This document shows, in pieces, positions 7,044-14,174 of a stretch of 33,776 nucleotides of DNA. Source of the DNA: a virus; IMG/VR virus record IMGVR_UViG_3300042992_002044, positions 1-33,776 of that record. One strand, written 5' to 3'. The position numbers and the translations under genes were made by a program. Positions within the stretch are counted from its first letter, which is position 1. Each line of letters begins with the position of its first letter. The notes under the pieces are model-generated. The model ran no database searches. It was given only the letters and a program-made list of their open reading frames with translations, and was not told where the DNA came from.

Positions 7044-7406
7044 TTATTTACTAAAAGTTATTGCCACCCTGTCGCCAGCAAGGCGCAGGAGATTAATCGC
7101 TTCTTTTTGGCTGTGTGACGAGCACCAGTCCGATATTTCTTTATTCACTATCAGTTCTAGGTATTCGCAGAAGAATCGCGCCCTACCAGTCATGAATGGC
7201 GCAACTCCACACTCCTCTGCTCCTGTTTCTCCTTGTGCAAGGAGTTTTTCTTTACCCCCACAGGCAAGAAGTATTGATCCCCAAATATCCACTTCCTTTG
7301 TATATGGGTCATATGTCGTGTAGTTGGAGAATCCTTGTTCCTCTATTATTTGCGCAGCCTTGTCGTAGACATCGTGAGCGCCAAGTTCTTTTAATGTTGG
7401 GAACAT
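7044..7406 (-). CDS. Hypothetical protein (120 residues)
   Basis: No family is recognised. It is a soluble, mainly helical protein with four Cys (ACGG, EECG, FFCE, WCSS), some of which could bind metal, though no clear spaced motif appears. Its ATG overlaps the stop of the gene at 7406-7663 as TAATG, so the two are translationally coupled and follow the reductase in one transcript. It is the last gene before the terminator at 6981-7032. A nucleotide-metabolism role is conceivable from context only. Confidence 0.65.
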   Translation of the reverse strand: MFPTLKELGAHDVYDKAAQIIEEQGFSNYTTYDPYTKEVDIWGSILLACGGKEKLLAQGETGAEECGVAPFMTGRARFFCEYLELIVNKEISDWCSSHSQKEAINLLRLAGDRVAITFSK

Positions 7407-7663
7407 TATTCTGTTTCAATTCCGTTCTTATGACAAAGATCGGCGTATGCGTGGTTTGGGCTTCCCCCTATGCCCACTGTCTGCTTGTACTCGTCGGTGA
7501 ATAGATCAACGGCATCGCAGTCATCACCTTGAAAATAGTTGAGCATCGCTTCCGTGAACTCATCGCACTCTGGAAAAGCAATCCACTTTCCGCCCTCATA
7601 TATCCCGCCGTATCTTGCTTCTCTTATGACGACGGGGTATATGCGAATCGGCTTTTGAGTCAT
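7406..7663 (-). CDS. Hypothetical protein (85 residues)
   Basis: No family is recognised. It is a small acidic alpha/beta protein (RIYPVVIREARYGGIYEGGK then WIAFPECDEF, with GDDCDAVDLF later). The ATG at 7663 begins one base after the reductase stop; an ATG at 7702 would overlap the reductase by 38 bases and add 13 residues. The downstream gene is joined by a TAATG overlap. The C-terminal part (VGIGGSPNHA) is Gly-rich. Because it is tightly coupled to the ribonucleotide reductase, a redox or regulatory partner is possible, but nothing in the sequence shows it. Confidence 0.65.
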   Translation of the reverse strand: MTQKPIRIYPVVIREARYGGIYEGGKWIAFPECDEFTEAMLNYFQGDDCDAVDLFTDEYKQTVGIGGSPNHAYADLCHKNGIETE

Positions 7664-7664
7664 G

Positions 7665-9593
7665 TCATTTGATTGGGCAAGCCCCTGTTGCGCAGTCATC
7701 AAGCGTTAGATCTAGACCTGTTGCCTGACTGAGAGGGATGCTTGTGTCAATTTTCTTTATTAGCGAGCCGTACTGTTCTGATGTGATTTCTTCGTACGGT
7801 GGCAGAGGGAAGTTGTGGTCGGCATGCAAAAGGAATGACACAGATTTCACTCCCGTGTCGTAATTCTTGGATAGCCATTCTTTGATGGATTCAAGTTCTT
7901 CCTTGCGGTAATACACGGTTACGGAAACGGCATTGTCTGCCCATTCGGTTTGCATTTTGCGCACCCACTCAAGTTGCTCCACTGCTGTCATGTTTTCTGC
8001 AAGGATTGCGTTGTCTGGTGATTTGCATGGGAACTCAACTACATAGCGTGTGTGGTCTTCTCTGCCGTCAATACCGATGTCCCAAACAACCTTGTGTCCT
8101 CGTTTGCGGAGACCCTCAACAAGGGCGTCAGACGCTCCAAAACGCACCCTACGGATGTAGAACGGTGCGAATGCTGGATGTATGCCCGGTGTTATGCCGG
8201 GAAGCAATGAGAGCGTGCCAGATGGTTGAACTGTTGTCAATCGGACAGAACGAGGGTATCCGTTCTCCTTTGAATACTTGACATCAAATTCGTCAAGATT
8301 TCGGTAAGCCTCATCCAGCCAAGAAACCTGTTCTTCTGAAGCCTGCAATACACCCGAGATGCTTTGACCTAGTCGCGCATTCTTGGACACGATCGCATTG
8401 GTTTTGGCATACGGGTAACTGAGCCTTGTGATCTGCTTTTGCACGATATAAAGCAACTCAGATAGTTCTTTGAATTGTTCAATTGAACAGATATTTGGGA
8501 GGAATATGGTTGAAAGGTTGCACGATTCACCGTCACCCAAACCGATTTCTGCACATGGGTTGAAGCCCTCAATTGTCTTGTCTGCACGCTCCTCTTTGAG
8601 GCGTCCAAACTTCCGTGCAAGCCTGCGGTTAACTAAACCGTACGGTTCACCACCACCCGTATAGCCCTTCCACAGTTCTGGCATGATGTGGTCGTAGTAG
8701 TCAGCGTAGATGCTGTTGTTGCTGTTGGCACGGTAGCCCGGAATTTCCCCTGATGCCCAGTTCTTCGCACGGAGGAACAGAACATCGTCAGGGTCGCCGA
8801 TTGCGATCTGTGCTGAACGGCGGGATGAACCCGAAACGACAACACGACCGATGATGTTGCAAATATCTAGGACATCAATTGAGCGAAGTTTTTTACCTTC
8901 TCGGTTTTGAAGCACCTTGGAAATATCTTCAATTCCATCAATCAGCGCTTGTGGTCCGCTTGCCGTTCCACCAAATGTCTTGAGGGGTGCGCCGAATTGG
9001 CGAATAAGAATCGTTGAATACGAGAACGACTTCCCTGTATCAAAATACGACTTCAGTACGCTGTGTAGGAGTCGCCTCCAACCCTGTCGCGAGTCAGGGA
9101 CAATAATGTCCGCATCGTTTGATCGCTCGTGAGTGATTTTTACATTGGTTAGAACCTTTGGAAGGTCATGAATTTTTGCTCGCTCTACAGAGAAACCAAC
9201 TCCGCCACCAAGCATGAGGTGGTCAAAAAGGAATTCAAAATCTTCTACTTTTTCTATGTTTACGAAATAGCAGTTATTCAATGATGCCGCGTTGAACTGT
9301 TTGATGAGCGGGGTTCCGAGTTGCCATAGTGCGCGACCCGAGAATGATCCTCGCAGGTTGAATACATGGTCGTAAAGTTTTTCTGCTTGATCTTGTGTTA
9401 GCGGGGTTCCAATGTCTATTGCTCCGTTTACACAGCGTTGTACTGTTTCTGCCCAAATTTCGTTTCGGTCTAGTTCTTCAATCCTGCGGGAGTATGTACG
9501 AAGATAGACAACTTCACCCAAACCGCTGAAACCCCATGGTGGTGTTTGCGTCTTGTAGCGGTCAACAAATTCTTGGGTGATTTTTGATGTCAT
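7665..9593 (-). CDS. Class II (adenosylcobalamin-dependent) ribonucleoside-triphosphate reductase
   Basis: The 642-residue protein resembles the monomeric Lactobacillus RTPR and would make deoxynucleotides for phage replication. Every key residue is in place: C108 (in LNNCYF), C347 and E349 in the NPCAEI loop, C358 eleven residues after C347, and the C-terminal redox pair C634/C639 (CATGAC). These spacings match C119, C408, E410, C419, C731 and C736 of the L. leichmannii enzyme. It starts with the family's WGFSGLGEVVYLRTYSR-type N-terminus. It is about 100 residues shorter than RTPR. No radical-tyrosine partner or NrdR box is seen. A promoter with TAATAT lies just upstream, and two small genes follow with no gap. 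Confidence 0.93.
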   Translation of the reverse strand: MTSKITQEFVDRYKTQTPPWGFSGLGEVVYLRTYSRRIEELDRNEIWAETVQRCVNGAIDIGTPLTQDQAEKLYDHVFNLRGSFSGRALWQLGTPLIKQFNAASLNNCYFVNIEKVEDFEFLFDHLMLGGGVGFSVERAKIHDLPKVLTNVKITHERSNDADIIVPDSRQGWRRLLHSVLKSYFDTGKSFSYSTILIRQFGAPLKTFGGTASGPQALIDGIEDISKVLQNREGKKLRSIDVLDICNIIGRVVVSGSSRRSAQIAIGDPDDVLFLRAKNWASGEIPGYRANSNNSIYADYYDHIMPELWKGYTGGGEPYGLVNRRLARKFGRLKEERADKTIEGFNPCAEIGLGDGESCNLSTIFLPNICSIEQFKELSELLYIVQKQITRLSYPYAKTNAIVSKNARLGQSISGVLQASEEQVSWLDEAYRNLDEFDVKYSKENGYPRSVRLTTVQPSGTLSLLPGITPGIHPAFAPFYIRRVRFGASDALVEGLRKRGHKVVWDIGIDGREDHTRYVVEFPCKSPDNAILAENMTAVEQLEWVRKMQTEWADNAVSVTVYYRKEELESIKEWLSKNYDTGVKSVSFLLHADHNFPLPPYEEITSEQYGSLIKKIDTSIPLSQATGLDLTLDDCATGACPIK

Positions 9594-9634
9594 TTTGTTC
9601 TCTTTCGGTGTAGGTGCAATTTAGGCAGAGAACT

Positions 9635-9663
9635 ATATTACAGCACCAAGGGTTTTAAGTAAA
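9635..9663 (-). promoter_or_regulatory. Candidate promoter for the ribonucleotide reductase
   Basis: On the minus strand TTTACT (9663-9658), a 17-base spacer and TAATAT (9640-9635), 41 bases before the ATG at 9593. The 73-base gap is too short for a cobalamin riboswitch. A purine-rich GAAAGAGA precedes the ATG as a weak ribosome site. Confidence 0.35.
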
Positions 9664-9666
9664 ATC

Positions 9667-9960
9667 CTAATTACTAGTAAGGTTATATTTTCGTGCTTCT
9701 TCTAGAGGTATGACTTGACCAACAGCGAATTTCCGTATCTTCGTGAAAACTCCCGGTGATACTTCTTCGGGCATAAAAAAATCTTCTTCAACTCTGAATG
9801 TTTGTTTACCGTCTAAAGAGTTGAACAGTCCAAGACCAAATATTTTTGTTGGTGGTTTATGGTTATCTGGCACACAGTTGCCGCTCGGGTCACCACACAC
9901 TATGCATGCTTCCGTTGACGCCCTCAAGATTTCTATGTCACCATATATGTATTCAGGCAT
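9667..9960 (-). CDS. Small Cys-motif protein (97 residues)
   Basis: It resembles, from memory, a family of small actinophage proteins with a CxVCGDPxGNC motif; the function is unknown. Residues about 19-30 read C-x2-C-x6-C (ACIVCGDPSGNC), a possible metal site, followed by a Pro/Lys stretch and a C-terminal part (KIRKFAVGQVIPLEEARKYNL) that looks like a structural strand-helix. ATG at 9960 is preferred over TTG at 9966; no strong ribosome site is seen. It lies between the terminator at 10001-10026 and the reductase promoter. A virion or DNA-binding role cannot be told apart. Confidence 0.6.
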   Translation of the reverse strand: MPEYIYGDIEILRASTEACIVCGDPSGNCVPDNHKPPTKIFGLGLFNSLDGKQTFRVEEDFFMPEEVSPGVFTKIRKFAVGQVIPLEEARKYNLTSN

Positions 9961-10000
9961 AAACAAGTGTATCTCGCCAAAGGCTTGCTGTTCACATGAA

Positions 10001-10026
10001 AAAGGAGCGCCTTTCGGCGCTCCTTT
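10001..10026 (-). terminator. Rho-independent terminator, minus strand
   Basis: Arms 10001-10011 and 10016-10026 pair over 11 bases around a four-base loop (GAAA on the minus strand), followed on the minus strand by five T in a row (counting the end of the stem). It ends the transcript of the gene at 10065-10307. Confidence 0.85.
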
Positions 10027-10064
10027 CCTCTATGCGAGGGGGCATAGATCCGTGACCCATTTAA

Positions 10065-10307
10065 TTATTTTTTGGGTGCGAACTTGTTCTCTTGTTGCAA
10101 AACCTTCATTTCTTCCGCAAAAACTGCATCAAACTCGTCCTTGTAGCGGATCTGAAGAACAAAAGATGCACGACGCTTTGCCTCTAGTTTGCGCTTTGCA
10201 TCAACCCTACGGGCTTCTGCGCGACGATTGCGTTCCTCTTCGGGTAGTGGCTTCCTGCCTCGGGTAACGCCTAGTTTGTTCTTCATCTGCTCATATGTTG
10301 TTGCCAT
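10065..10307 (-). CDS. Small basic, helical protein (80 residues)
   Basis: The product is highly charged, with an Arg/Lys/Glu-rich central helix (about residues 22-46, EEERNRRAEARRVDAKRKLE followed by AKRR) and a GRKPLP segment like an AT-hook or basic DNA-binding arm. It is probably a DNA- or RNA-binding helical protein; no named family. AGGAG lies five bases before the ATG. It has its own promoter (10353-10381) and terminator (10001-10026), so it is a single-gene transcript, which suggests a regulatory or DNA-organising role expressed independently. Confidence 0.7.
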   Translation of the reverse strand: MATTYEQMKNKLGVTRGRKPLPEEERNRRAEARRVDAKRKLEAKRRASFVLQIRYKDEFDAVFAEEMKVLQQENKFAPKK

Positions 10308-10335
10308 TGTGGCTCCTATGTGTTGTCTAGTGGGT

Positions 10336-10350
10336 ACTTAATTAATAAGT
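10336..10350. promoter_or_regulatory. Inverted repeat in the divergent promoter region
   Basis: ACTTA-ATTAA-TAAGT, just downstream of the -10 box of the minus-strand promoter at 10353-10381 and overlapping its likely transcription start. It could be an operator. Confidence 0.3.
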
Positions 10351-10352
10351 AG

Positions 10353-10381
10353 ATAATAACTAACCATTTGAGATAAAGCAA
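10353..10381 (-). promoter_or_regulatory. Candidate promoter for the gene at 10065-10307
   Basis: On the minus strand TTGCTT (10381-10376), a 17-base spacer and TATTAT (10358-10353), 45 bases before the ATG, with an AGGAG site downstream. It is among the better promoter matches found. Confidence 0.5.
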
Positions 10382-10406
10382 CCCTAATTTCGTAAAAATA
10401 TAGGGT
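10381..10406. promoter_or_regulatory. Inverted repeat ACCCTA/TAGGGT upstream of the phosphatase gene
   Basis: Six-base arms at 10381-10386 and 10401-10406 around 14 bases, in the 133-base divergent gap. It is followed by GTGACA (10405-10410), 17 bases and TAAATC (10428-10433), a weak promoter that would give a leaderless GTG at 10441. Possible operator. Confidence 0.25.
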
Positions 10407-10440
10407 GACATAGCGCATAAATAGGCTTAAATCGGGGGTT

Positions 10441-10986
10441 GTGGCGGAGACGCTAGAGGACTACACTTACGGTATGGATAATATAAACATACCTAAAACA
10501 TCAATAATCACCGAATTACCTACCGTAATGAACCTAAAAGAAGCACAGTTAAATTGCCGTGACTTTGACGCAGTAATTACAGCAGGACCATCTAGGCGGG
10601 AAGTTAGCGCCTTCGGACACCCGATACATAAAGTCGTTGAATTCCACGACACCATGTTTGAGAACAACGGCGGACCATCATACGAAAATGTTGCAGAACT
10701 CATTGAGTTCGGCGTAGGAGTCCCAAAACTCTTGGTTCACTGCCATGCGGGCATTTCTCGTTCTACAGCAACAGCATGGGGAGTGGCAATCGCCAACGGT
10801 CAAGAACCTTTGGAAGCATTCCTGCAACTACAACAAAACCACCCCAACGAAAGCAGTGTTTTTAGTCGCGGATTCAAGAGAACATTCGCCCCCAACATCC
10901 TCATAGTGAAACACCTTGACAAGTATTTCAACCTAGGTACAACCCTTCTTGAAATCCGACAGAAGCACACAGAGGGTGGCTGGTAA
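10441..10986 (+). CDS. Cys-based protein phosphatase (dual-specificity/PTP-like)
   Basis: The 181-residue protein has the phosphatase loop HCHAGISRS with catalytic C101 and R107, at the end of a beta strand (PKLLVHC) and before a helix. A likely general acid is D70 in VEFHDTM. Enzymes of this fold remove phosphate from tyrosine, serine/threonine or small molecules. The start is GTG at 10441 behind GGGGG; an ATG at 10474 would remove 11 residues. It sits directly before the deacetylase-fold gene, with four bases between, so the two are probably one transcript that edits host or phage modifications. Note the kinase-like proteins of the capsid operon in the same genome. Confidence 0.85.
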   Translation: MAETLEDYTYGMDNINIPKTSIITELPTVMNLKEAQLNCRDFDAVITAGPSRREVSAFGHPIHKVVEFHDTMFENNGGPSYENVAELIEFGVGVPKLLVHCHAGISRSTATAWGVAIANGQEPLEAFLQLQQNHPNESSVFSRGFKRTFAPNILIVKHLDKYFNLGTTLLEIRQKHTEGGW

Positions 10987-10990
10987 AGAT

Positions 10991-11932
10991 ATGAAAGTAT
11001 TTTGGAACAGCGATTACACGAACATTTCCCACGACTTTGACACATCACGCAAATCAAACAACATTGTTGCGCTGATCAAAGAAAACCAAGAAATGCCATC
11101 ACAGTTGAGACTGCATAAAGATATCCCAAATGTAGACATCTGTGATCCTTACACGAAGACCGATGTGGAAGTCACTGAAAGTTTGATCAACTCTTGGCTA
11201 ACCAAAAATTATGCTGAAGCGCTGAGGACGAACAACAATAGGCTTCTGTCTGAAAGTCAAGGTTTCAGATGGTGCCCTAACACTTATGCTTTTGCTCGCG
11301 CCCATGCGCACGGGTTGATTGCGTCAGTTGATGAGGTCAAATCGGTTGGCGGCAGGTGTGGAAGTTTGTCTTCAGGTCTCCACCATGCTTCTATGGGTTC
11401 TGGTGCGGGTTTCTGCACTATCAACGGGATTGCTTTGTCAGCGATCTACGCTCATGGGCAAGGTTTTGAGCCAATCATTCTTGACTTTGATGCCCACTGT
11501 GGCGGTGGAACAATGAACTTTCTGAACAAGTTCAACAACTCGTTGGATCACGAACAGACACCTATTCAGCATATTGATATGTCTACAAATCATTTTGATT
11601 CCTATGAAAGCGACGCAAAGTGGTCTTATCTTAATGTTCGTGGTATCAACGACGATTATCTTGACTGCATTAAAGAAGCACTTGAAATCGCCCGTCCATT
11701 AGTGACTGACAAAACTGTATTCATATACAATGCGGGTATTGACCCAATGGATGCATACGAAATTGATCAAGAAGTGATCAAACAGAGAGAAAAGTTGGTA
11801 TCTAATTTCATTGGTGACAGCAAAGCAATATTCGCCCTCGCTGGTGGATACTCAGGTCAAAATACAACACGAGACGATGTGGCAAAAACGCATCTTTACA
11901 ATATTTACGGATGGGCATGGAGCCAGAAATAG
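10991..11932 (+). CDS. Histone-deacetylase-fold amidohydrolase
   Basis: The 313-residue protein belongs to the zinc-dependent arginase/deacetylase superfamily (HDAC, AcuC, acetylpolyamine amidohydrolase). Visible motifs are the catalytic His pair H131-H132 in SGLHHASMGSGAGFC, the zinc ligands D167 and H169 in ILDFDAH, the third ligand D251 in YNAGIDPM, and the GGY (285-287) tyrosine that polarises the carbonyl. All catalytic residues are kept, so it should be active. Substrates could be acetyl-lysine on proteins, acetylated polyamines or small amides. ATG at 10991 was chosen over TTG at 10949, which overlaps the phosphatase. The length is close to that of bacterial members. Its 3' end overlaps the next gene by 22 bases. 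Confidence 0.88.
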   Translation: MKVFWNSDYTNISHDFDTSRKSNNIVALIKENQEMPSQLRLHKDIPNVDICDPYTKTDVEVTESLINSWLTKNYAEALRTNNNRLLSESQGFRWCPNTYAFARAHAHGLIASVDEVKSVGGRCGSLSSGLHHASMGSGAGFCTINGIALSAIYAHGQGFEPIILDFDAHCGGGTMNFLNKFNNSLDHEQTPIQHIDMSTNHFDSYESDAKWSYLNVRGINDDYLDCIKEALEIARPLVTDKTVFIYNAGIDPMDAYEIDQEVIKQREKLVSNFIGDSKAIFALAGGYSGQNTTRDDVAKTHLYNIYGWAWSQK

Positions 11933-12186
11933 TTCACGGGTTGTACGCAACCTACACAAACATCAAATGCAGATGCACGGAGTGCAAACAAGCCGCCGCC
12001 GAATATATGCGTGCCTACAGAAAAACCAGTGCAGGTAAATCTCAGGCTAAATTTCATCAAATTGTTGCCAACAAACGGTCACAAATTGCTATTCAATGGG
12101 TGAAAAATAACCATCCTCAAGAGTGGGCTAAAATATGTGAGCAAGCATTACATGGCTTGGACAAGAAAAAAAATGGAGACAAATAA
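11911..12186 (+). CDS. Small HG-x4-Y-x4-CRC-x2-C zinc-motif protein
   Basis: Residues 9-25 read HGLYATYTNIKCRCTEC, the short His/Cys motif (H-G-x4-Y-x4-C-x-C-x2-C) common in small proteins of actinobacteria and their phages, followed by a basic helix (AEYMRAYRKTSAGKSQ). It is thought to bind zinc and perhaps nucleic acid; no function is established. The rest is helical with several Trp. The start ATG at 11911 (or 11917) lies inside the deacetylase gene, so translation is probably coupled. The C-terminus is Lys-rich. Confidence 0.7.
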   Translation: MGMEPEIVHGLYATYTNIKCRCTECKQAAAEYMRAYRKTSAGKSQAKFHQIVANKRSQIAIQWVKNNHPQEWAKICEQALHGLDKKKNGDK

Positions 12187-12187
12187 T

Positions 12188-12418
12188 ATGGACTCAGAAT
12201 ATGATGAGATATTAGAGAAGTTGGAAGGTTTTATAAAAGAAACCGAAAAAAGGATCAAACAACTTGTTTCCGAAATCCAATCCCTAAAACTTGAGGTACA
12301 AGGTCTTGACCGTGGCGTTAAACAGAACCAAATCGCAAACGATCAGATCAAAGGGACATTGGGCTCCACATTAAAGACCTTGGGCGACCACTCTAAAGGG
12401 TTCGGCAAAAATGCTTGA
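12188..12418 (+). CDS. Coiled-coil protein (76 residues)
   Basis: The product is one long amphipathic helix with heptad hydrophobics (LEKLEGFIKETEKRIKQLV, then IQSLKLEVQGL) and Gln/Asn-rich later turns, so it probably forms a coiled-coil oligomer. ATG at 12188 is set by GGAG nine bases upstream; an ATG at 12137 lies inside the previous gene. Function unknown. The 3' end overlaps the next small gene by eight bases, and both encode coiled coils, so they may pair. Confidence 0.7.
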   Translation: MDSEYDEILEKLEGFIKETEKRIKQLVSEIQSLKLEVQGLDRGVKQNQIANDQIKGTLGSTLKTLGDHSKGFGKNA

Positions 12419-12569
12419 AAAGACATATGTAGCGGAACAAGGATTCAACCATTTAGTTAATAGCGAATTAGAAAAATTGCGCTTAGAGGTAGTGAATCTA
12501 AAGAAACAAATTGAGTATCTAAAAAGTGATTTGCGTTATCTAGAACTGCAAAACATTAAATACTTGTAG
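12411..12569 (+). CDS. Short coiled-coil protein (52 residues)
   Basis: From ATG at 12411 a 52-residue helical product with clear heptads (LEKLRLEVVNLKKQIEYLKS) reads to TAG at 12569. AAGGG lies ten bases upstream, and the start overlaps the previous gene by eight bases. Its stop is three bases from the convergent gene at 12573. It may form a hetero-coiled-coil with the 76-residue neighbour. Confidence 0.6.
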   Translation: MLEKTYVAEQGFNHLVNSELEKLRLEVVNLKKQIEYLKSDLRYLELQNIKYL

Positions 12570-12572
12570 TTC

Positions 12573-12920
12573 TTATTTTGCCTTCACTACACCATCAGGG
12601 ATAACAGCAAATCGGCATTTCCCTTCAGGGGCAACAGGCAAAGCGATAATTTTGCAAGATGATCCACCTTCATAGAGAACACAATTTGAGCATTTAACCC
12701 CGATTGATGCAACCTCATTTTTTGTTGGTTCGTCGTAACCAGCCCACACTCCAGTGTAGTCCTGATTAAACTTTCCGTACTGTTTAGTGATTTGTATCAA
12801 AGCATCAGCAAGCGCTTTTTCTTCAGGGTGAAGATTCGGCTCCATCGGTTTCGGCATGCTGACGATTCTCATCGGAAGTCGCGCCATCAGCATCTCTATA
12901 ATTGATTTTTCGTCGCTCAT
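12573..12920 (-). CDS. Small protein with a Cys4 metal-binding motif (115 residues)
   Basis: The C-terminal third has C-x2-C-x8-C-x11-C (KCSNCVLYEG, SSCKII, GKCRFAVIPDG), resembling small phage proteins of the type CxxC-F/Y-...-C-...-G-x-C-R/D that are often found near head genes and have been likened to HiPIP-type cysteine sites. It could hold zinc or an Fe-S cluster. The N-terminal part is helical with a Met/Pro-rich segment (MRIVSMPKPMEPN). ATG at 12920 begins one base after the nuclease stop; the longer frame to 12998 would lie inside the nuclease gene. Function unknown. Confidence 0.75.
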   Translation of the reverse strand: MSDEKSIIEMLMARLPMRIVSMPKPMEPNLHPEEKALADALIQITKQYGKFNQDYTGVWAGYDEPTKNEVASIGVKCSNCVLYEGGSSCKIIALPVAPEGKCRFAVIPDGVVKAK

Positions 12921-12921
12921 T

Positions 12922-13329
12922 TTACTTTGTTTCCTTTTTAAACTCCGCCCAAGTTTTATCCCCAACACCGTAATATTCTCTGGCGTTTCCTGATTCAATC
13001 ATATCAATATTCAGGCATGCTGTTTGAGCGTCATCAATTTTGTCTGATGAATAAATTCTTGCCAAAACACGACCATACTTGTCATTCTTGTCAGGAATGG
13101 TGTTAACAAAAACCCATTTGTGGTTAGTCATCCAATCTTCAACAAACTTTTTTGCTTTAATACCCAACTCTTTTTCCTTCAGATCTTTCGTTCTTGACTC
13201 TGGTGTATTGATCCCATATAGGCGAACACGAATTTTATGATGCACGCTGAAACCAAGATCAACCATAAGGTCAACCGTGTCTCCGTCAACTACTTTTAGA
13301 ATTGTTGCTCCATACCAAAATCTTTCCAT
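12922..13329 (-). CDS. Staphylococcal nuclease-like (thermonuclease) protein
   Basis: The 135-residue protein has the SNase fold signature: VVDGDTVDLMVDLG at 13-26 (calcium-binding Asp), RVRLYGINTPE with the catalytic Arg36 and Glu44, and KYGRVLARI with Arg87. The eight-residue Arg-Glu spacing matches Arg35-Glu43 of S. aureus nuclease. There is no signal peptide, so it acts in the cytoplasm or in the virion. It would cut DNA or RNA, for example host DNA for nucleotide recycling, in keeping with the reductase. It starts two bases after the upstream gene's stop, and the Cys4 gene follows after one base. Confidence 0.9.
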   Translation of the reverse strand: MERFWYGATILKVVDGDTVDLMVDLGFSVHHKIRVRLYGINTPESRTKDLKEKELGIKAKKFVEDWMTNHKWVFVNTIPDKNDKYGRVLARIYSSDKIDDAQTACLNIDMIESGNAREYYGVGDKTWAEFKKETK

Positions 13330-13331
13330 GA

Positions 13332-14093
13332 TTAATCCTTTTCTTTGGAGTTCTTGTATCGCTCAAGCATTCGTTTTCCTTTAGCCGCTAACTCCCTGGC
13401 ATCATCCGCGTTTTGGGGAACTGGTTCACCCCAAGCCGCTGCCGATAAAGCAAGCCGTGTTGGTTCACCTTTTTCATCTTTCATTGGTCCTGAAGGATTA
13501 GTGAAAAACCTTGTTAGGAATGAACCTTTTCTTCGCATCTTTTCTGGTGTGTCTGCTCTTCCCTTAACACCGGGTTTCAGGTTTGATCCTTCTGTCCTAT
13601 TGAAGTGCGCTCTTCCAGCGGCAGTTAAACCACCCTTTGGATCACGCAACGGTTTAGCGGACTTCTCTTTAACGATCGGACCACCAGCAACCCATGCGCG
13701 ACAAGTTCTCTTTGATGCACACTTAAAATCAAACGCTTCGCAATAACCAAGTTCGCCAGCGCTATCAATTGCTTCCCATTCGTCCTGACGATCCCCACCA
13801 GTTACACCTTTATTGATGCAATCTTTCATGGAGGGAGTTTGAATGAAAAGCGAACAGTTGCCACACAATTGTTTTTTTGCTGAACTACTACTTACATCCC
13901 ATTCTTTCGCCAACTTATCCCAATATTCGGTATTGGGTTCAGCGGGATTCAGCGGACCATACATTGCTGTCTTGATCGCTTTGCCACGGTTACTCAGGTT
14001 CGTTGCAATATCCTGAGTCGCTTTAGGGCATTTCTTTTCCGCTTTTACCCGAACATGTATTTGTTGTTCAGCAATGATGTCAGTGAATTTCAT
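13332..14093 (-). CDS. Cys-rich phage protein (253 residues), probably virion- or packaging-associated
   Basis: Central residues carry a cysteine cluster of the type CGNCSLF ... GYC ... FKC ... RTCRAWVAGGP, a module seen in many uncharacterised phage proteins; about six Cys could bind metals. Before it is a helical region (residues 15-90); after it is a basic, Gly/Arg-rich part with GLTAAGRAHFNRTEGSNLKP, similar to a short GLTxxGRxxF...GSNLKPGV segment known from phage structural proteins. It starts a minus-strand operon with the nuclease and Cys4 genes. An extended -10 (TGGGATAAT) ends eight bases upstream of the ATG, so the message may be leaderless. The exact role is unknown. Confidence 0.7.
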   Translation of the reverse strand: MKFTDIIAEQQIHVRVKAEKKCPKATQDIATNLSNRGKAIKTAMYGPLNPAEPNTEYWDKLAKEWDVSSSSAKKQLCGNCSLFIQTPSMKDCINKGVTGGDRQDEWEAIDSAGELGYCEAFDFKCASKRTCRAWVAGGPIVKEKSAKPLRDPKGGLTAAGRAHFNRTEGSNLKPGVKGRADTPEKMRRKGSFLTRFFTNPSGPMKDEKGEPTRLALSAAAWGEPVPQNADDARELAAKGKRMLERYKNSKEKD

Positions 14094-14101
14094 ATGTTCT
14101 C

Positions 14102-14110
14102 ATTATCCCA
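14102..14110 (-). promoter_or_regulatory. Candidate extended -10 promoter, probably leaderless
   Basis: On the minus strand TG-G-GATAAT (14110-14102) lies directly after the capsid-operon terminator and eight bases before the ATG at 14093. It would restart transcription for the nuclease operon. No -35 is seen. Confidence 0.4.
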
Positions 14111-14117
14111 CAAAACA

Positions 14118-14159
14118 CAAAACCCCCGCCCGAACCTTGCGGTCAGAGCGGGGGTTTTG
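14118..14159 (-). terminator. Terminator of the capsid operon
   Basis: Arms 14118-14129 and 14148-14159 are exact reverse complements over 12 bases (CCCCCGC core) around an 18-base loop. On the minus strand the stem ends in GGGGGTTTTG and is followed by T-rich sequence. It lies 15 bases after the capsid gene. Confidence 0.88.
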
Positions 14160-14174
14160 TTAATTACTTAGTGA

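Noticed and set aside
9594-9666. Cobalamin riboswitch or NrdR box before the B12-dependent reductase
   Set aside because: The gap is only 73 bases, too short for a cobalamin riboswitch, and no NrdR-like palindrome was seen.
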